A stretch of DNA of 64,000 nt from Chryseosolibacter sp964551035 (GTDB lineage Bacteria; Bacteroidota; Bacteroidia; Cytophagales; Cyclobacteriaceae). This document shows, in pieces, positions 56,318-64,000 of the stretch; the stretch's first letter is position 1; each line of letters begins with the position of its first letter. The DNA lies in NCBI GenBank assembly GCA_964551035.1, contig CAZKBK010000003.1, positions 1-64,000 of the forward strand. Reading direction: 5' to 3'. Below the pieces are notes generated by a model, which was not told the DNA's origin, searched no databases, and was given only the letters and a program-made list of their open reading frames with translations. The position numbers and the translations under genes are program-made.

Positions 56318-56587
56318 ATGAATTCGACAGGCAAAGTAGTATTGGCAATCATTGGCGCTGCCGCAGCGGGCGCGGTCATCGGCATGCTGGTGGCCCCGGA
56401 AAAAGGGAGTGATCTGAGGAGAAAGATCACAGATGCAACCGGCGACCTCAGTTCGCAACTTTCCCAATTGATAGACAAAGGCAGGGCGCAGCTTGAAAAC
56501 CTGAAGCAGACGGCGACGGAACAGGGTCGCAACCTCACCGGCGAAGCGGAAGAGCGCCTCAACAAGGTAAAGGAAAGGGTTTCGTAA
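56318..56587 (+). CDS. YtxH-domain small protein (89 aa)
   Basis: MNSTGKVVLAIIGAAAAGAV is a Gly/Ala-rich membrane helix followed by IGMLVAPEKGSDLRRKI, the signature of YtxH-type proteins, and a long amphipathic helix ending LNKVKERVS. Members are linked to general and envelope stress in Gram-positives; function in Bacteroidota is not defined. ATG at 56318 chosen because the upstream frame has no coding character. A 9-bp stem hairpin lies just after the stop. Confidence 0.85.
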   Translation: MNSTGKVVLAIIGAAAAGAVIGMLVAPEKGSDLRRKITDATGDLSSQLSQLIDKGRAQLENLKQTATEQGRNLTGEAEERLNKVKERVS

Positions 56588-56593
56588 GTCAGA

Positions 56594-56618
56594 CAACAGG
56601 CATCAACGGTGCCTGTTG
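56594..56618 (+). terminator. Hairpin after the YtxH-type gene
   Basis: CAACAGGCA (56594-56602) and TGCCTGTTG (56610-56618) form a perfect 9-bp stem with a 7-nt loop. Only a short T-run (ATTTT) follows, so termination may be weak. Confidence 0.55.
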
Positions 56619-56868
56619 CAATTTTAAAGCAACTATAAACTGTTTATACGCCTGGCCTGTGTAGCGCCGGATCGCGCGTTGCTCGAATAATCGGTGACAC
56701 GAGGGTGCCGCCAGGGCAATAAGGCCCTTAGGCATTAAGGCACTAGGGCAAGCGCACCAGGGAACAAATCAAGATCACCTTCGTGCCTTTAAGTCTTCGT
56801 GGTCACGCACACGGGCTACACACCAGCGTACGGACTTTGTCACCAGACATCAACCCACCATAAAAAGT

Positions 56869-57108
56869 ATGAACGGACCGAGGCAAACACCACCACCCAA
56901 GGGCACGCAAAAGAAAAAAACAGGCGAAAGTACAAAGGGCGTCAACCGAGAAGAGACGCCTTCTCCCGTCCCGGGGAACGACGGTGCTCCGGAGGAACCG
57001 GCATCCTGGGAGCGGCCTGTTACCAACCAGGACGCCCAGCGGCAAGTAACGAACGCACCCCCTGCCGGCGACACCGGTCTTAGCGAGGAGCAGATCGAAG
57101 GTGCCTAG
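56869..57108 (+). CDS. Small proline-rich hydrophilic protein (79 aa)
   Basis: Begins MNGPRQTPPPKGTQKKKTGE and ends GLSEEQIEGA, with Pro, Lys, Glu, Asn and Gly throughout and no hydrophobic segment, so it is predicted disordered. It converges with the PAS-kinase gene, leaving 6 nt between the stops. I do not recognise a family. The size and composition parallel the short products at 38531 and 42512. Confidence 0.5.
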   Translation: MNGPRQTPPPKGTQKKKTGESTKGVNREETPSPVPGNDGAPEEPASWERPVTNQDAQRQVTNAPPAGDTGLSEEQIEGA

Positions 57109-57114
57109 ACCGGG

Positions 57115-58554
57115 TCAAGCGGGATCGAAAGAAATGAGAAAAGTCGTTCCGACGTCAACCTTTGACCGGACTTCCACCGTTGCATTGTGAGCCTGCAGGA
57201 TATTCAAGGTTGACGCCAGGCCAAGACCGATCCCGTTCCGCTTGGAGGTAAAGTAAGGCTCAAACAACTTCGACAAGTTTTCCTGGGCAATGCCACAACC
57301 ATTGTCGGTTATCTCCAAAGAATTGCTGTCCTCCGTTGCGTACAAGCTGATTTTAAGCTGGCCCCGATCGTGCGTGATCGCTTCGATGGCATTGATGACG
57401 ATATTCAGCAACGCAATTTTTAGTTTCGATTTATCGCCACGTATGTAGCACGGCGTTTCCGGGTACGACAGCTTCAAACCGATATGCTTCAACGTAAAGC
57501 GGTCGAGCGCCGCGGCGATCGCGTCGTCGACAACCGTTTGCATCGGGATGCGTTCAAATATCATCTCCGTCGGTTTAGACGACGTGAGCAGTTCCGTAAT
57601 CAAATCGTTGATGCGTTTCCCGTTCCGGTCAATGATATCCAGGTACACCTGGTCCTCATCGCGGGTAAGCCCTACCAGTTGTTCGAGAGACATATGGATA
57701 TTGCTGAGCGGGTTTCGCACTTCGTGCGCCAGTGTGCGCACCAGCCTGCCCGTAGCCGCGAGCTTTTCTGCCAGAAGGTTTGCACGCTCCGTCTTCTTTT
57801 GATTGGTAATGTCGTGTAGGATGCCTTGCACGTACCGATCATTATTGCTGTCGTATTCCATGGACAGGTTGAGAATGCAATAGCGCTTCTTCCCTTTCAT
57901 GTTGATCACTTCGAGTTCCAGATCGTTGACCTGCCCATCGGTTTCCAAAAGGCGCTGGATGGAGAGGCGTACGGATTCGCCGTCGATCAACTGGTAGAGG
58001 TTCATCTGCAGAAGCTGCTCCTTTTCGTACCCCGCCAGCTTCGACATGGCAGAATTGACATCCCTGAAAGCAAGTTGTTCATCCGTGGTAAAGACCGCCT
58101 CTTTGGACTTCTCAAAAATCGTATGATACTTTTTTTCGTTTGTCCGTAAAGCCTTGATGGTTGCCGCGCGTTCCAGGGAGTAACGGATACAACGCTCAAG
58201 CTTCTCAGTCGTCAGTTCGGACTTAACGAGATAGTCGACCGCGCCCATCTGCATCGCCTGTTTGTCGATGTTCGGATTACCCTTTCCAGTGAGCAGGATA
58301 ATCGGTTCTTCGCAGTCCATTTCACGTGCCTCCTTGAGCAGGTCAATGCCGGTTCGTGCGCCGAGGCGATAGTCGACAAGGTAAAGGTCGAACGCACGGT
58401 TGCCAATATGGTCCAGGGCTGATTTGTAACTATAGCACCATTCAATCTCCAGGTTGCGATCCTGAATCGCCTGAAGGAAACCGCTTGTCAGGATAAAGTC
58501 ATCCTCGTCATCGTCAATAATAAGAATGCGTACCGGCCTGGAAGGAGCGTGCAT
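57115..58554 (-). CDS. Receiver-PAS-histidine kinase, NtrB-like kinase core
   Basis: Residues 1-125 are a receiver (IIDDDEDD, acceptor Asp in LYLVDYRLGARTG, Lys in YLVKSEL). Residues about 140-260 are a PAS domain (TIFEKSKEAVFTTDEQLAF, then RYVQGILHDIT). The kinase has LAATGRLVRTLAHEVRNPLS with the phospho-His in HEVRNP, typical of NtrB-like kinases that partner sigma-54 activators, and NIVINAIEAI, ITDNGCGIAQEN, and RNGIGLGLASTLNI in the ATPase. Soluble. It lies 243 nt downstream of the NtrC-type regulator on the same strand, so it may be its cognate kinase; the gap leaves co-transcription open. Confidence 0.92.
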   Translation of the reverse strand: MHAPSRPVRILIIDDDEDDFILTSGFLQAIQDRNLEIEWCYSYKSALDHIGNRAFDLYLVDYRLGARTGIDLLKEAREMDCEEPIILLTGKGNPNIDKQAMQMGAVDYLVKSELTTEKLERCIRYSLERAATIKALRTNEKKYHTIFEKSKEAVFTTDEQLAFRDVNSAMSKLAGYEKEQLLQMNLYQLIDGESVRLSIQRLLETDGQVNDLELEVINMKGKKRYCILNLSMEYDSNNDRYVQGILHDITNQKKTERANLLAEKLAATGRLVRTLAHEVRNPLSNIHMSLEQLVGLTRDEDQVYLDIIDRNGKRINDLITELLTSSKPTEMIFERIPMQTVVDDAIAAALDRFTLKHIGLKLSYPETPCYIRGDKSKLKIALLNIVINAIEAITHDRGQLKISLYATEDSNSLEITDNGCGIAQENLSKLFEPYFTSKRNGIGLGLASTLNILQAHNATVEVRSKVDVGTTFLISFDPA

Positions 58555-58797
58555 ACCCTAAAAATACTTTTGAAACCCAACACGCACAACTTGAGGTTGG
58601 AATTCGTGGAGGAGGAACCCAGGCTGCTTTACCTTCCCGCAAAGGCATTCAGAGGCCCGTTGATGCCGAACCGGTTGCCGTAGAAAAGAGGCTGTATGCG
58701 GCAATGCCGTTTACTTAAGTCCTTTCCGCGCCCTTAACGCCCCTCCAGAGGGAGGCACGGCAAATAGGTCCATATAAGCAAACGACGTTGTACACTC

Positions 58798-60273
58798 CTA
58801 CAATTCCTGGTTGTTAAGATCCTTGTACTGCTTGATCTTATTGTAAAGCGTCTTGCGGTCGATTTTCAGAAGCTTGGCAGCCTTACTCTTATTGAAGTCC
58901 ACCTTTTTCAACGTCTCAAGAATCCACTCGTATTCAGCGTCAATGCTCACGCTCTTCAGCCCCGGCTCCCGCGCAGGCGCCGGCGGCGCCGCCACACCTG
59001 CTTCCCTCGTAGCAGCCACCGGCTCCGGGCTGCCCTCAAACTGTAGCTTGCGGTAGTTGACCAACTCAAAAGGAATGCTCTTAATGTCGATTACACTGCT
59101 GTCGGCGAGCAACGTGGCGCGTTTGACCACATTCTTGAGCTCGCGGAGGTTGCCATGCCAAACATACTTTTTGAAGACGTCTTCGACCTCCGGTGAGAAG
59201 CGTTTTACATTTTTTCCCAGTTCATGGTTCGTTTGTTGCAAGAAATGGTTTGCAAAGACCATGATATCGCCGACGCGTTCCCGCAGCGGTGGCACGCTGA
59301 TCTGAAATTCATTAAAACGGTGATAAAGGTCTTCGCGAAAGTTTCCGGCACCCGCAGAATCCCAAAGTTTCTTGTTACTCGCTACGATGATCCGCACATC
59401 CAGATCGATGTCTTTCGTGCCACCGACACGGCGCATTTTTCGCTCCTGGGTCACCCGAAGGAGTGAAACCTGGACGTCATAGGGCAGGTTTGCTATCTCA
59501 TCGAGGAAAATTGTTCCCCCGTTGGCAAGTTCGAAACTGCCGACCTTAGTGCCAATGGCGCCGGTAAATGAGCCCTTCTCGTGGCCGAAAAGTTCGCTGC
59601 CGGCGAGCTCCCTGGAAAGCGTACCACAATCGATGGCAATAAACGGCTTGTTGCTGCGCCTGCTTCGCTTATGAATCTCCTGCGCAATCACCTCCTTGCC
59701 GCTCCCGCTTTCCCCATAGATGATCACGGAATAATTGGTGGGCGCCACCAGATCGATCTGGTTCAGTATGTTCTTAAAGTCCGGGCTGTCACCAAAGATA
59801 TGGTTGGCGTCCTGATACTTTTTGGCGTTCATCTGGAGCAACTTCTCCTGTTCCTTCCTGGCCAGGTCGTGCGCGGTATTTGTTGACTCGCCGTCATTCT
59901 CTTTATCATCCGATGACTGATTAAGCGCCTTTCTGATCGTCAGGAGGATCTCGTCGGGGAGTAACGGCTTGGTGACATAGTCCATGGCGCCGAGCTTCAT
60001 CACTTCCACCGCGGTCTTGATGTTGCTGTAGCCGGTGATAATAATCACCGGCACAGACGGATTCTTTTCCTTGATGTTTTTCAAGATCGAACTTCCACTC
60101 ATGTCTTCCAGCCGGAAGTCACAAAGGATCAGATTAGGCTCGACGGAATCAAGGATTTCAAGGGCTGCCCTCCCGGTGGTAGCTTCAAGCACTTCAAAGC
60201 CATGTTTAGACAGGAATCTCTTCAGGACAAAACATAAATCCTTATCATCATCGACGATCAGTATTTTTTCCAT
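58798..60273 (-). CDS. NtrC-family sigma-54-dependent response regulator
   Basis: Receiver at residues 1-120 (VDDDKD, acceptor Asp in LILCDFRLEDMSG, Lys in YVTKPLL). AAA+ domain about 165-400: Walker A GESGSGKEVIAQEIH, the sigma-54 contact loop GSFTGA (Ser for the common Ala), Walker B GGTIFLDEIANLP, and the Arg region REDLYHRFNEFQISVPPLRE. The C-terminus is a Fis-type helix-turn-helix (FNKSKAAKLLKIDRKTLYNK). It opens sigma-54 promoters when phosphorylated. It follows rpoN by 34 nt and is probably in the same operon. Its target genes cannot be named from this window. Confidence 0.95.
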   Translation of the reverse strand: MEKILIVDDDKDLCFVLKRFLSKHGFEVLEATTGRAALEILDSVEPNLILCDFRLEDMSGSSILKNIKEKNPSVPVIIITGYSNIKTAVEVMKLGAMDYVTKPLLPDEILLTIRKALNQSSDDKENDGESTNTAHDLARKEQEKLLQMNAKKYQDANHIFGDSPDFKNILNQIDLVAPTNYSVIIYGESGSGKEVIAQEIHKRSRRSNKPFIAIDCGTLSRELAGSELFGHEKGSFTGAIGTKVGSFELANGGTIFLDEIANLPYDVQVSLLRVTQERKMRRVGGTKDIDLDVRIIVASNKKLWDSAGAGNFREDLYHRFNEFQISVPPLRERVGDIMVFANHFLQQTNHELGKNVKRFSPEVEDVFKKYVWHGNLRELKNVVKRATLLADSSVIDIKSIPFELVNYRKLQFEGSPEPVAATREAGVAAPPAPAREPGLKSVSIDAEYEWILETLKKVDFNKSKAAKLLKIDRKTLYNKIKQYKDLNNQEL

Positions 60274-60307
60274 GTGTAACGTTTAGGTATCAGATGTTGC
60301 GCTAATT

Positions 60308-61717
60308 CTATGCGAGAAATGCTCTCATTTGTGCTGCTGGTATGTGCAGTTGCTCGCGGTATTTAGTCACTGTCCTTCGCGCAATCTCGAAACCGCGTTT
60401 TGCCAGCACCTTCACCAGCTGCTGGTCGGAGTAAGGGCACTTCTTATCTTCAGCCCGAATCACCTCCTCAATCGTTTTCTGAATGACCTTGTTGCTGACG
60501 ACCTCACCTTTGTGATTGGCAATGCCCTCGGTGAAAAGTGATTTCAACAGCACATTGCCAAAATGGGTCTGAACATACTTGTTGCAGGTAATGCGCGAAA
60601 CGGTTGAGATGTCTACGCCCACCATGTCTGCCACATTCTTCAGGATCATGGGTTTCAGCTTCGTAATATCGCCTTCCTGAAAATATTCGTGTTGCAGTCG
60701 CACAATCGCCTCCATCACTTTCAACATTGTATTCTCGCGCTGGCGGATCGCGTTGACAAACCACTCGGCGGCGTTTAGCTTGCTCTTGAGGTACTGTTTT
60801 GATCGGTTGTCCGTATGGCTCTTCTCCGTGTCATACACCATTCTTTTCCATGAAGAACTGATGGACAATTTGGACGACCGTTCCCTTGCGAGCGACACAT
60901 GGGTTCCATCCTCATCCTGGAGTAAAATAAAATCGGGCAAAATGGTTTCCGTCTGCGGCGTGGTACCGGAGGCGGCCACGGGTTTGAGTTTCAGTGTGCT
61001 GAGCAATTGGAAGATGTCCTTGAGGTCGTCTTCTTCGATCTTTAGTTCATTCATCACCTTTTCAAAATTCCGGTGCATAAGTTCGTGATAATATTGCTCA
61101 AGGATTCTCATTGCCATTTTAACATCCGGACCCGGTTGCATTCTCTTCAACTGCAACATGAGGCAATCCTTAATGTTGACCGACGCCACGCCCACGGGCT
61201 CAAGTTGGCGAATGACACCGATCACCTTCTGTACGAGTTCCGGCTCAACCCATTTGCTGAACTTCATGGAGTAGTCGTCAGCGAGGTTTTCGCAACTAAA
61301 CTCAAGAAAACCCTCGTCGGTGAGGCTGTCAATTACAAATGCACCCACCTCGGTTTCAAGTTCCGAAAGGCTCTGCAATGCGAGTTGGTTCTTCAACTCC
61401 TGGCGGAAGTCTTCCATTTCGATAATGGGTTTTTCTATCGGCGCCTGGGTCTGGAAATGCTGCGCATTTTCCAGCTTGTAGTCAGGAATGTCGTCGTAGC
61501 AATACTCCTCCCAGTCCTTGTAATCCTGATTGTCCTGCGATCCGTTGTCGAACGGAACGTCTTCATCGGCCTTCTCCTCGATCAGTGGATTTTCCTCCAA
61601 TTCGTTCTGAATACGTTGTTCAAGCTCTACGGTGTTCAGATGCAGTAGCTGCAGCATTTGAAGATGTTGCGGGTGTATCTTCAGTTGCTGCTTTTGTGTC
61701 AGGTTTTGGTAAAGCAT
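60308..61717 (-). CDS. rpoN: RNA polymerase sigma-54 factor
   Basis: Region I at the N-terminus is Gln/Leu-rich (LTQKQQLKIHPQHLQMLQLL) and ends in LEENPLIEE. An acidic region II follows. Region III contains core-binding helices and the HTH (KNVADMVGVDISTVSRITCN, then KYVQTHFG). The RpoN box ARRTVTKYRE, which contacts the -24 element, lies near the C-terminus. 469 aa, normal length. It recruits polymerase to -24/-12 promoters and needs an AAA+ activator, here encoded immediately downstream. Confidence 0.97.
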   Translation of the reverse strand: MLYQNLTQKQQLKIHPQHLQMLQLLHLNTVELEQRIQNELEENPLIEEKADEDVPFDNGSQDNQDYKDWEEYCYDDIPDYKLENAQHFQTQAPIEKPIIEMEDFRQELKNQLALQSLSELETEVGAFVIDSLTDEGFLEFSCENLADDYSMKFSKWVEPELVQKVIGVIRQLEPVGVASVNIKDCLMLQLKRMQPGPDVKMAMRILEQYYHELMHRNFEKVMNELKIEEDDLKDIFQLLSTLKLKPVAASGTTPQTETILPDFILLQDEDGTHVSLARERSSKLSISSSWKRMVYDTEKSHTDNRSKQYLKSKLNAAEWFVNAIRQRENTMLKVMEAIVRLQHEYFQEGDITKLKPMILKNVADMVGVDISTVSRITCNKYVQTHFGNVLLKSLFTEGIANHKGEVVSNKVIQKTIEEVIRAEDKKCPYSDQQLVKVLAKRGFEIARRTVTKYREQLHIPAAQMRAFLA

Positions 61718-62454
61718 ATTTAGGGTCGGTTAGTTATTCCGATATACCCTTTTGCAAGCTTCCGTCCAGTTTATTCGAAATCCCCTGTCACAGTCACATC
61801 TTCATGTAAATCAGCCGTTTAAATTTGGTTCATGCCGTCCGACCCCTCTGGCGGATGGCCGACCCTGTAGAACCATTTCCCATATTGTTGCTAATAAAGA
61901 TAGTACTATTGGGGAAGGAATTCTACACCGTTAAACGGCTTTTTTGACCCTCCGGGCGGCTTTTTTGTAGTTCCGGGAAATACCAAGTCCCTTCCGCCAG
62001 GCCGGCGAAATTTCAAGGCACAACCGTGCGTCTATGCGCGGATTTTTGAGTTCCGGCGCCGCAAGGGCATCCATGTATAGGCCTTTAGCAACGGCCGGAT
62101 TGTCGACAACGATAGGCGCGCATATTTCTTCTTCCACGGTGCGGCGTACATCGTAAGAATTTCATAGCCCTGCCCTGCCCCCGGAATAAACAAGCTGTCA
62201 GCGACCGTGCGAAGAATCCCGCGAAGCGTCATTTCATTCATCAGTTCGGATTTTTATTCACACCTCCCCTCCGGCCAAAGTAATGCCCGCTTGCCATTTG
62301 AAGAAAATCGCTTTACAACGGTCAGGTTGAGCAACGTTTTACCCATAGCCAACAGCCTGCTGTACATTTTTTCGCCATATCGCCTGCCTACATTTGAAAT
62401 TTCGACTGGCATATGATTGGTGATGAGTGCGGTCAGATCAAACGCACACAGGGT
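61718..62454. other. Gap upstream of rpoN with uncertain short frames
   Basis: These 737 nt separate rpoN from DUF1328. The rpoN promoter should lie just above 61717. Two overlapping minus-strand frames exist: 62241-62032 (MNEMTLRGILRTVADSLF...) and 62137-61931 (GTG start, VEEEICAPIVVDNPAVAK...). Neither has a recognisable domain; they may be parts of one decayed small gene joined by a frame change near 62130. The direct repeat CGGCTTTTTTG near 61937 and 61963 gives T-runs there. I call no gene with confidence. Confidence 0.4.
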
Positions 62455-62622
62455 ATGATTCGATGGACAATAACATTTTTAGTGATCGCGCTGATCGCGG
62501 CGGTGTTCGGATTCACGGGTATTGCAGCCGGCGCTGCTGAAATTGCGAAAATCATTTTCTACATATTTCTGGTGTTCCTGGTGGTCTCTCTGATCGCCGG
62601 TGCATTCAGAAGAACGGATTGA
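62455..62622 (+). CDS. DUF1328 small membrane protein (55 aa)
   Basis: The ATG at 62455 gives MIRWTITFLVIALIAAVFGF, then TGIAAGAAEIAKIIFYIFLV, the DUF1328 pattern of two membrane helices with a GFTGIAAGAA turn. The function is unknown; homologs in proteobacteria are often associated with stress or envelope genes. A strong terminator hairpin follows at 62658. Confidence 0.9.
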   Translation: MIRWTITFLVIALIAAVFGFTGIAAGAAEIAKIIFYIFLVFLVVSLIAGAFRRTD

Positions 62623-62657
62623 CATTTTGTTCAATCCATTCTCTTGTAGAAATTGTG

Positions 62658-62686
62658 AAGTGCAGCCCGTAAGCTGCACTTTTTTA
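62658..62686 (+). terminator. Rho-independent terminator after DUF1328
   Basis: AAGTGCAGC (62658-62666), loop CCGTAA, GCTGCACTT (62673-62681), then a T-run. A perfect 9-bp stem with six T's makes this a clear intrinsic terminator on the plus strand. Confidence 0.85.
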
Positions 62687-62778
62687 TTCGTCGCTCGGAT
62701 CGGCCCTGATAAAGAATAGCAGCCGGACGTTGTTCGTCTGTCAAACGACTAAAGTCGCCTCCGAGCAAAACCACCATG

Positions 62779-63102
62779 CTAGGCATTCATCCCCGACGCC
62801 TTTACTTGCTTCTGTATCTCCTCCACGCGTACGATAAACTTTGACACTTCAGAATCTGAGTACGCGCCGTACGCATCCACCAGCGTTCCCTTCAGACCGT
62901 CGTCAGTCTCGATCACGTACAGTATGGAATTGTCCGCCGGGTCGGATGCTCCCTCAAACCGATAGAAATTCACGATGTGAACCTGTCCGGCCTGGTAAAT
63001 CTTATCCTCCGCGTATGTGCACAAGCCCTGCGCCGTAACCTGAAAGTCTTCTTTATACCCATCCTGCTTCATCTGGTTCGTGCATGCCGACAAAGTCTTC
63101 AT
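62779..63102 (-). CDS. Small cytoplasmic protein of a Bacteroidota family, function unknown (107 aa)
   Basis: The ATG at 63102 begins MKTLSACTNQMKQDGYKEDF; an ATG at 63138 is possible. Conserved-looking segments are YRFEGASDPADNSILYVIET and GLKGTLVDAYGAYSD. This matches a small family common in Bacteroidota that databases often label phosphoribosylpyrophosphate synthetase, a name I think is wrong because the protein is far too short and lacks the PRPP-binding motif. No signal peptide or membrane helix. It lies among stress-type genes. Confidence 0.75.
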   Translation of the reverse strand: MKTLSACTNQMKQDGYKEDFQVTAQGLCTYAEDKIYQAGQVHIVNFYRFEGASDPADNSILYVIETDDGLKGTLVDAYGAYSDSEVSKFIVRVEEIQKQVKASGMNA

Positions 63103-63371
63103 CCATGAAATATTGCCCGTTTGCCCTCTGGTTTCCATTTCTCCTTTTGTTTAGTCCGTCCAGTCACTAATTATTATTGTACCGGAACCTTTGCTATGGA
63201 GGCTTCGTAGGTCCGGTGATGGGCAATTGGAAATCAGGTTTTCAAGAACACTCGGCCAGGATTAGCCGACGTGCGACAATAATCCACATTTTTTGTAGAC
63301 AAATCACCCCATTCTACAGCAGCTTTATGGCGCAAATTCGTTGTTTGGGCGAAAAACAGCCGATTAGTTTC

Positions 63372-63387
63372 TGGCACAACTTTTACC
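63372..63387 (+). promoter_or_regulatory. Weak sigma-54-like promoter candidate before the CsbD-like gene
   Basis: TGGCACAACTTTTACC has a perfect -24 TGGCAC and correct spacing, but the -12 reads TTAC where sigma-54 promoters have TTGC. The -12 GC is usually required, so this is only a candidate. Confidence 0.2.
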
Positions 63388-63417
63388 TTTCATAATGCAG
63401 CGATTCGGATATAAGCC

Positions 63418-63606
63418 ATGTATCAGTTGGAAATCATGAACCGATGGAATGCAGTTAAGGGCGCCTTGAAACAGCGGTACGAAATGCTTACAGACGATGA
63501 CCTGATGTTCAGGGTCGGCAGGGAAGGCGATCTCATCAACCGCCTTCAGAAGAAGTTGAACAAGAACCGGTCTGACATCATGCGAATGATCGGCGAAATG
63601 AATTGA
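63418..63606 (+). CDS. CsbD-like general stress protein (62 aa)
   Basis: The product MYQLEIMNRWNAVKGALKQR followed by YEMLTDDDLMFRVGREGDLI and an NRLQKKLNKNRSDI helix is the Bacteroidota version of the CsbD-like family, small helical proteins induced by general stress in other bacteria. The mechanism is unknown. A possible -24/-12-like element lies 31 nt upstream (see findings), and a terminator hairpin follows at 63724. Confidence 0.85.
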   Translation: MYQLEIMNRWNAVKGALKQRYEMLTDDDLMFRVGREGDLINRLQKKLNKNRSDIMRMIGEMN

Positions 63607-63723
63607 GTGAGGACCACGTGTTCTCGATACAAAAGTCATACGATGGTCGCTTGCCGGATGCGCAAGTTCACAGGGGTTAAAAGATAGTTGTTCTATAGTC
63701 AGGTTTTAGCTAGTGGGGTTTAA

Positions 63724-63756
63724 AAGTCGTTACCGTTCTGGTAGCGGCTTTTTTTT
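63724..63756 (+). terminator. Rho-independent terminator after the CsbD-like gene
   Basis: AAGTCGTTACC (63724-63734) pairs with GGTAGCGGCTT (63740-63750), using two G-U pairs, across a 5-nt loop and is followed by eight T's in total. A good intrinsic terminator. Confidence 0.8.
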
Positions 63757-63802
63757 GTGCCCATCCCTCCGGCCTGGTCACGGTACAGGGCACCCGAGCG
63801 AC

Positions 63803-63842
63803 AAAAAAAAGAATCAGGTCGTCACAACCTGATTCTCTTTTT
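63803..63842. terminator. Bidirectional terminator between the CsbD-like and DUF892 genes
   Basis: GAATCAGGT (63811-63819) and ACCTGATTC (63827-63835) form a perfect stem, with A8 before and a CTTTTTC stretch after. It can stop transcription from both sides, which fits the convergent genes around it. Confidence 0.75.
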
Positions 63843-63862
63843 CGCGCGTATCTGTCCCGAAC

Positions 63863-64000
63863 TCATTCGGTCCGCGCATACTGATTAATTTTCCCTTCGG
63901 CAATGTTGGTCAGCAGCTCATCCGCTTCCTTTTCCTCTTCGAGGATTTCTCCCAGGATCGCGGCTACATCGTTTTCGCCCAGGGTCTTCGCCAACGTCGC
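63863..64000 (-). CDS. DUF892 / YciE-YciF-like ferritin-fold protein, C-terminal part only
   Basis: The frame enters from the right edge and ends at a TGA at 63863-63865. The 45 visible residues (ATLAKTLGENDVAAILGEIL, then EEEKEADELLTNIAEGKINQ) match the C-terminal helix pair of DUF892 proteins, which are ferritin-like four-helix proteins induced under stress, with EExxA/D-type metal ligands. The N-terminal part is outside the window. Confidence 0.75.
   Translation of the reverse strand, partial: ATLAKTLGENDVAAILGEILEEEKEADELLTNIAEGKINQYARTE

Overview
The window looks like a chromosome segment of a Bacteroidota bacterium, probably of the Cytophagales. Evidence: a SusC/SusD pair beside polysaccharide-degrading enzymes, DUF6443/YD-repeat proteins, many lipoprotein signals, soluble multi-receiver histidine kinases, a CsbD-type protein and a Bacteroidota-type sigma-54. 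No rRNA, tRNA, CRISPR array, transposase or phage structural gene was recognised. The genus assignment is inference only.

Region 1 (1-14790, all minus strand) is one leftward array. Six secreted paralogs each carry a different beta-rich head and a C-terminal tail. In five of them the 72-residue tail is nearly constant. They lead into a 1144-aa YD-repeat protein and then a DUF6443/RHS protein that runs off the left edge. One paralog is split by a single in-frame TAA, and another survives only as a remnant. A coiled-coil/beta-barrel gene follows (15242-16744).

Region 2 (17062-38429) is a pectin utilisation locus. The leftward operon is susC, susD, GH28, DUF4861, CE12, PL1, GH43, GH105 and CE8. 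The divergent rightward operon is kduI, kduD, a LacI-family regulator, uxaC and uxaB. Two similar operator-like palindromes sit one beside each divergent start. Together the genes would bind and import pectic oligosaccharides, remove methyl and acetyl groups, cut the backbone, trim unsaturated ends, and begin uronate catabolism. No kdgK, kdgA, uxaA or uronate transporter is present. A GH29 gene converges on uxaB. Two related palindromic elements and 7-bp repeat arrays lie around the pectinesterase gene.

Region 3 (38531-45615) is mixed: a ClC chloride transporter with CBS domains, two stand-alone receivers (one lacking the phospho-acceptor Asp), a WrbA-like flavoprotein, small hydrophilic proteins, an amidase and an SGNH hydrolase.

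Region 4 (45859-61717) is a signalling island. It holds a 2144-aa soluble hybrid kinase with eleven 92-residue HAMP-type repeats and three receivers, a receiver-kinase, stand-alone receivers, and a leftward rpoN / NtrC-type regulator / PAS kinase set.

Region 5 (62455-64000) holds small stress-type genes: DUF1328, a small family of unknown function, a CsbD-like gene and a partial DUF892 gene, with clear terminator hairpins.
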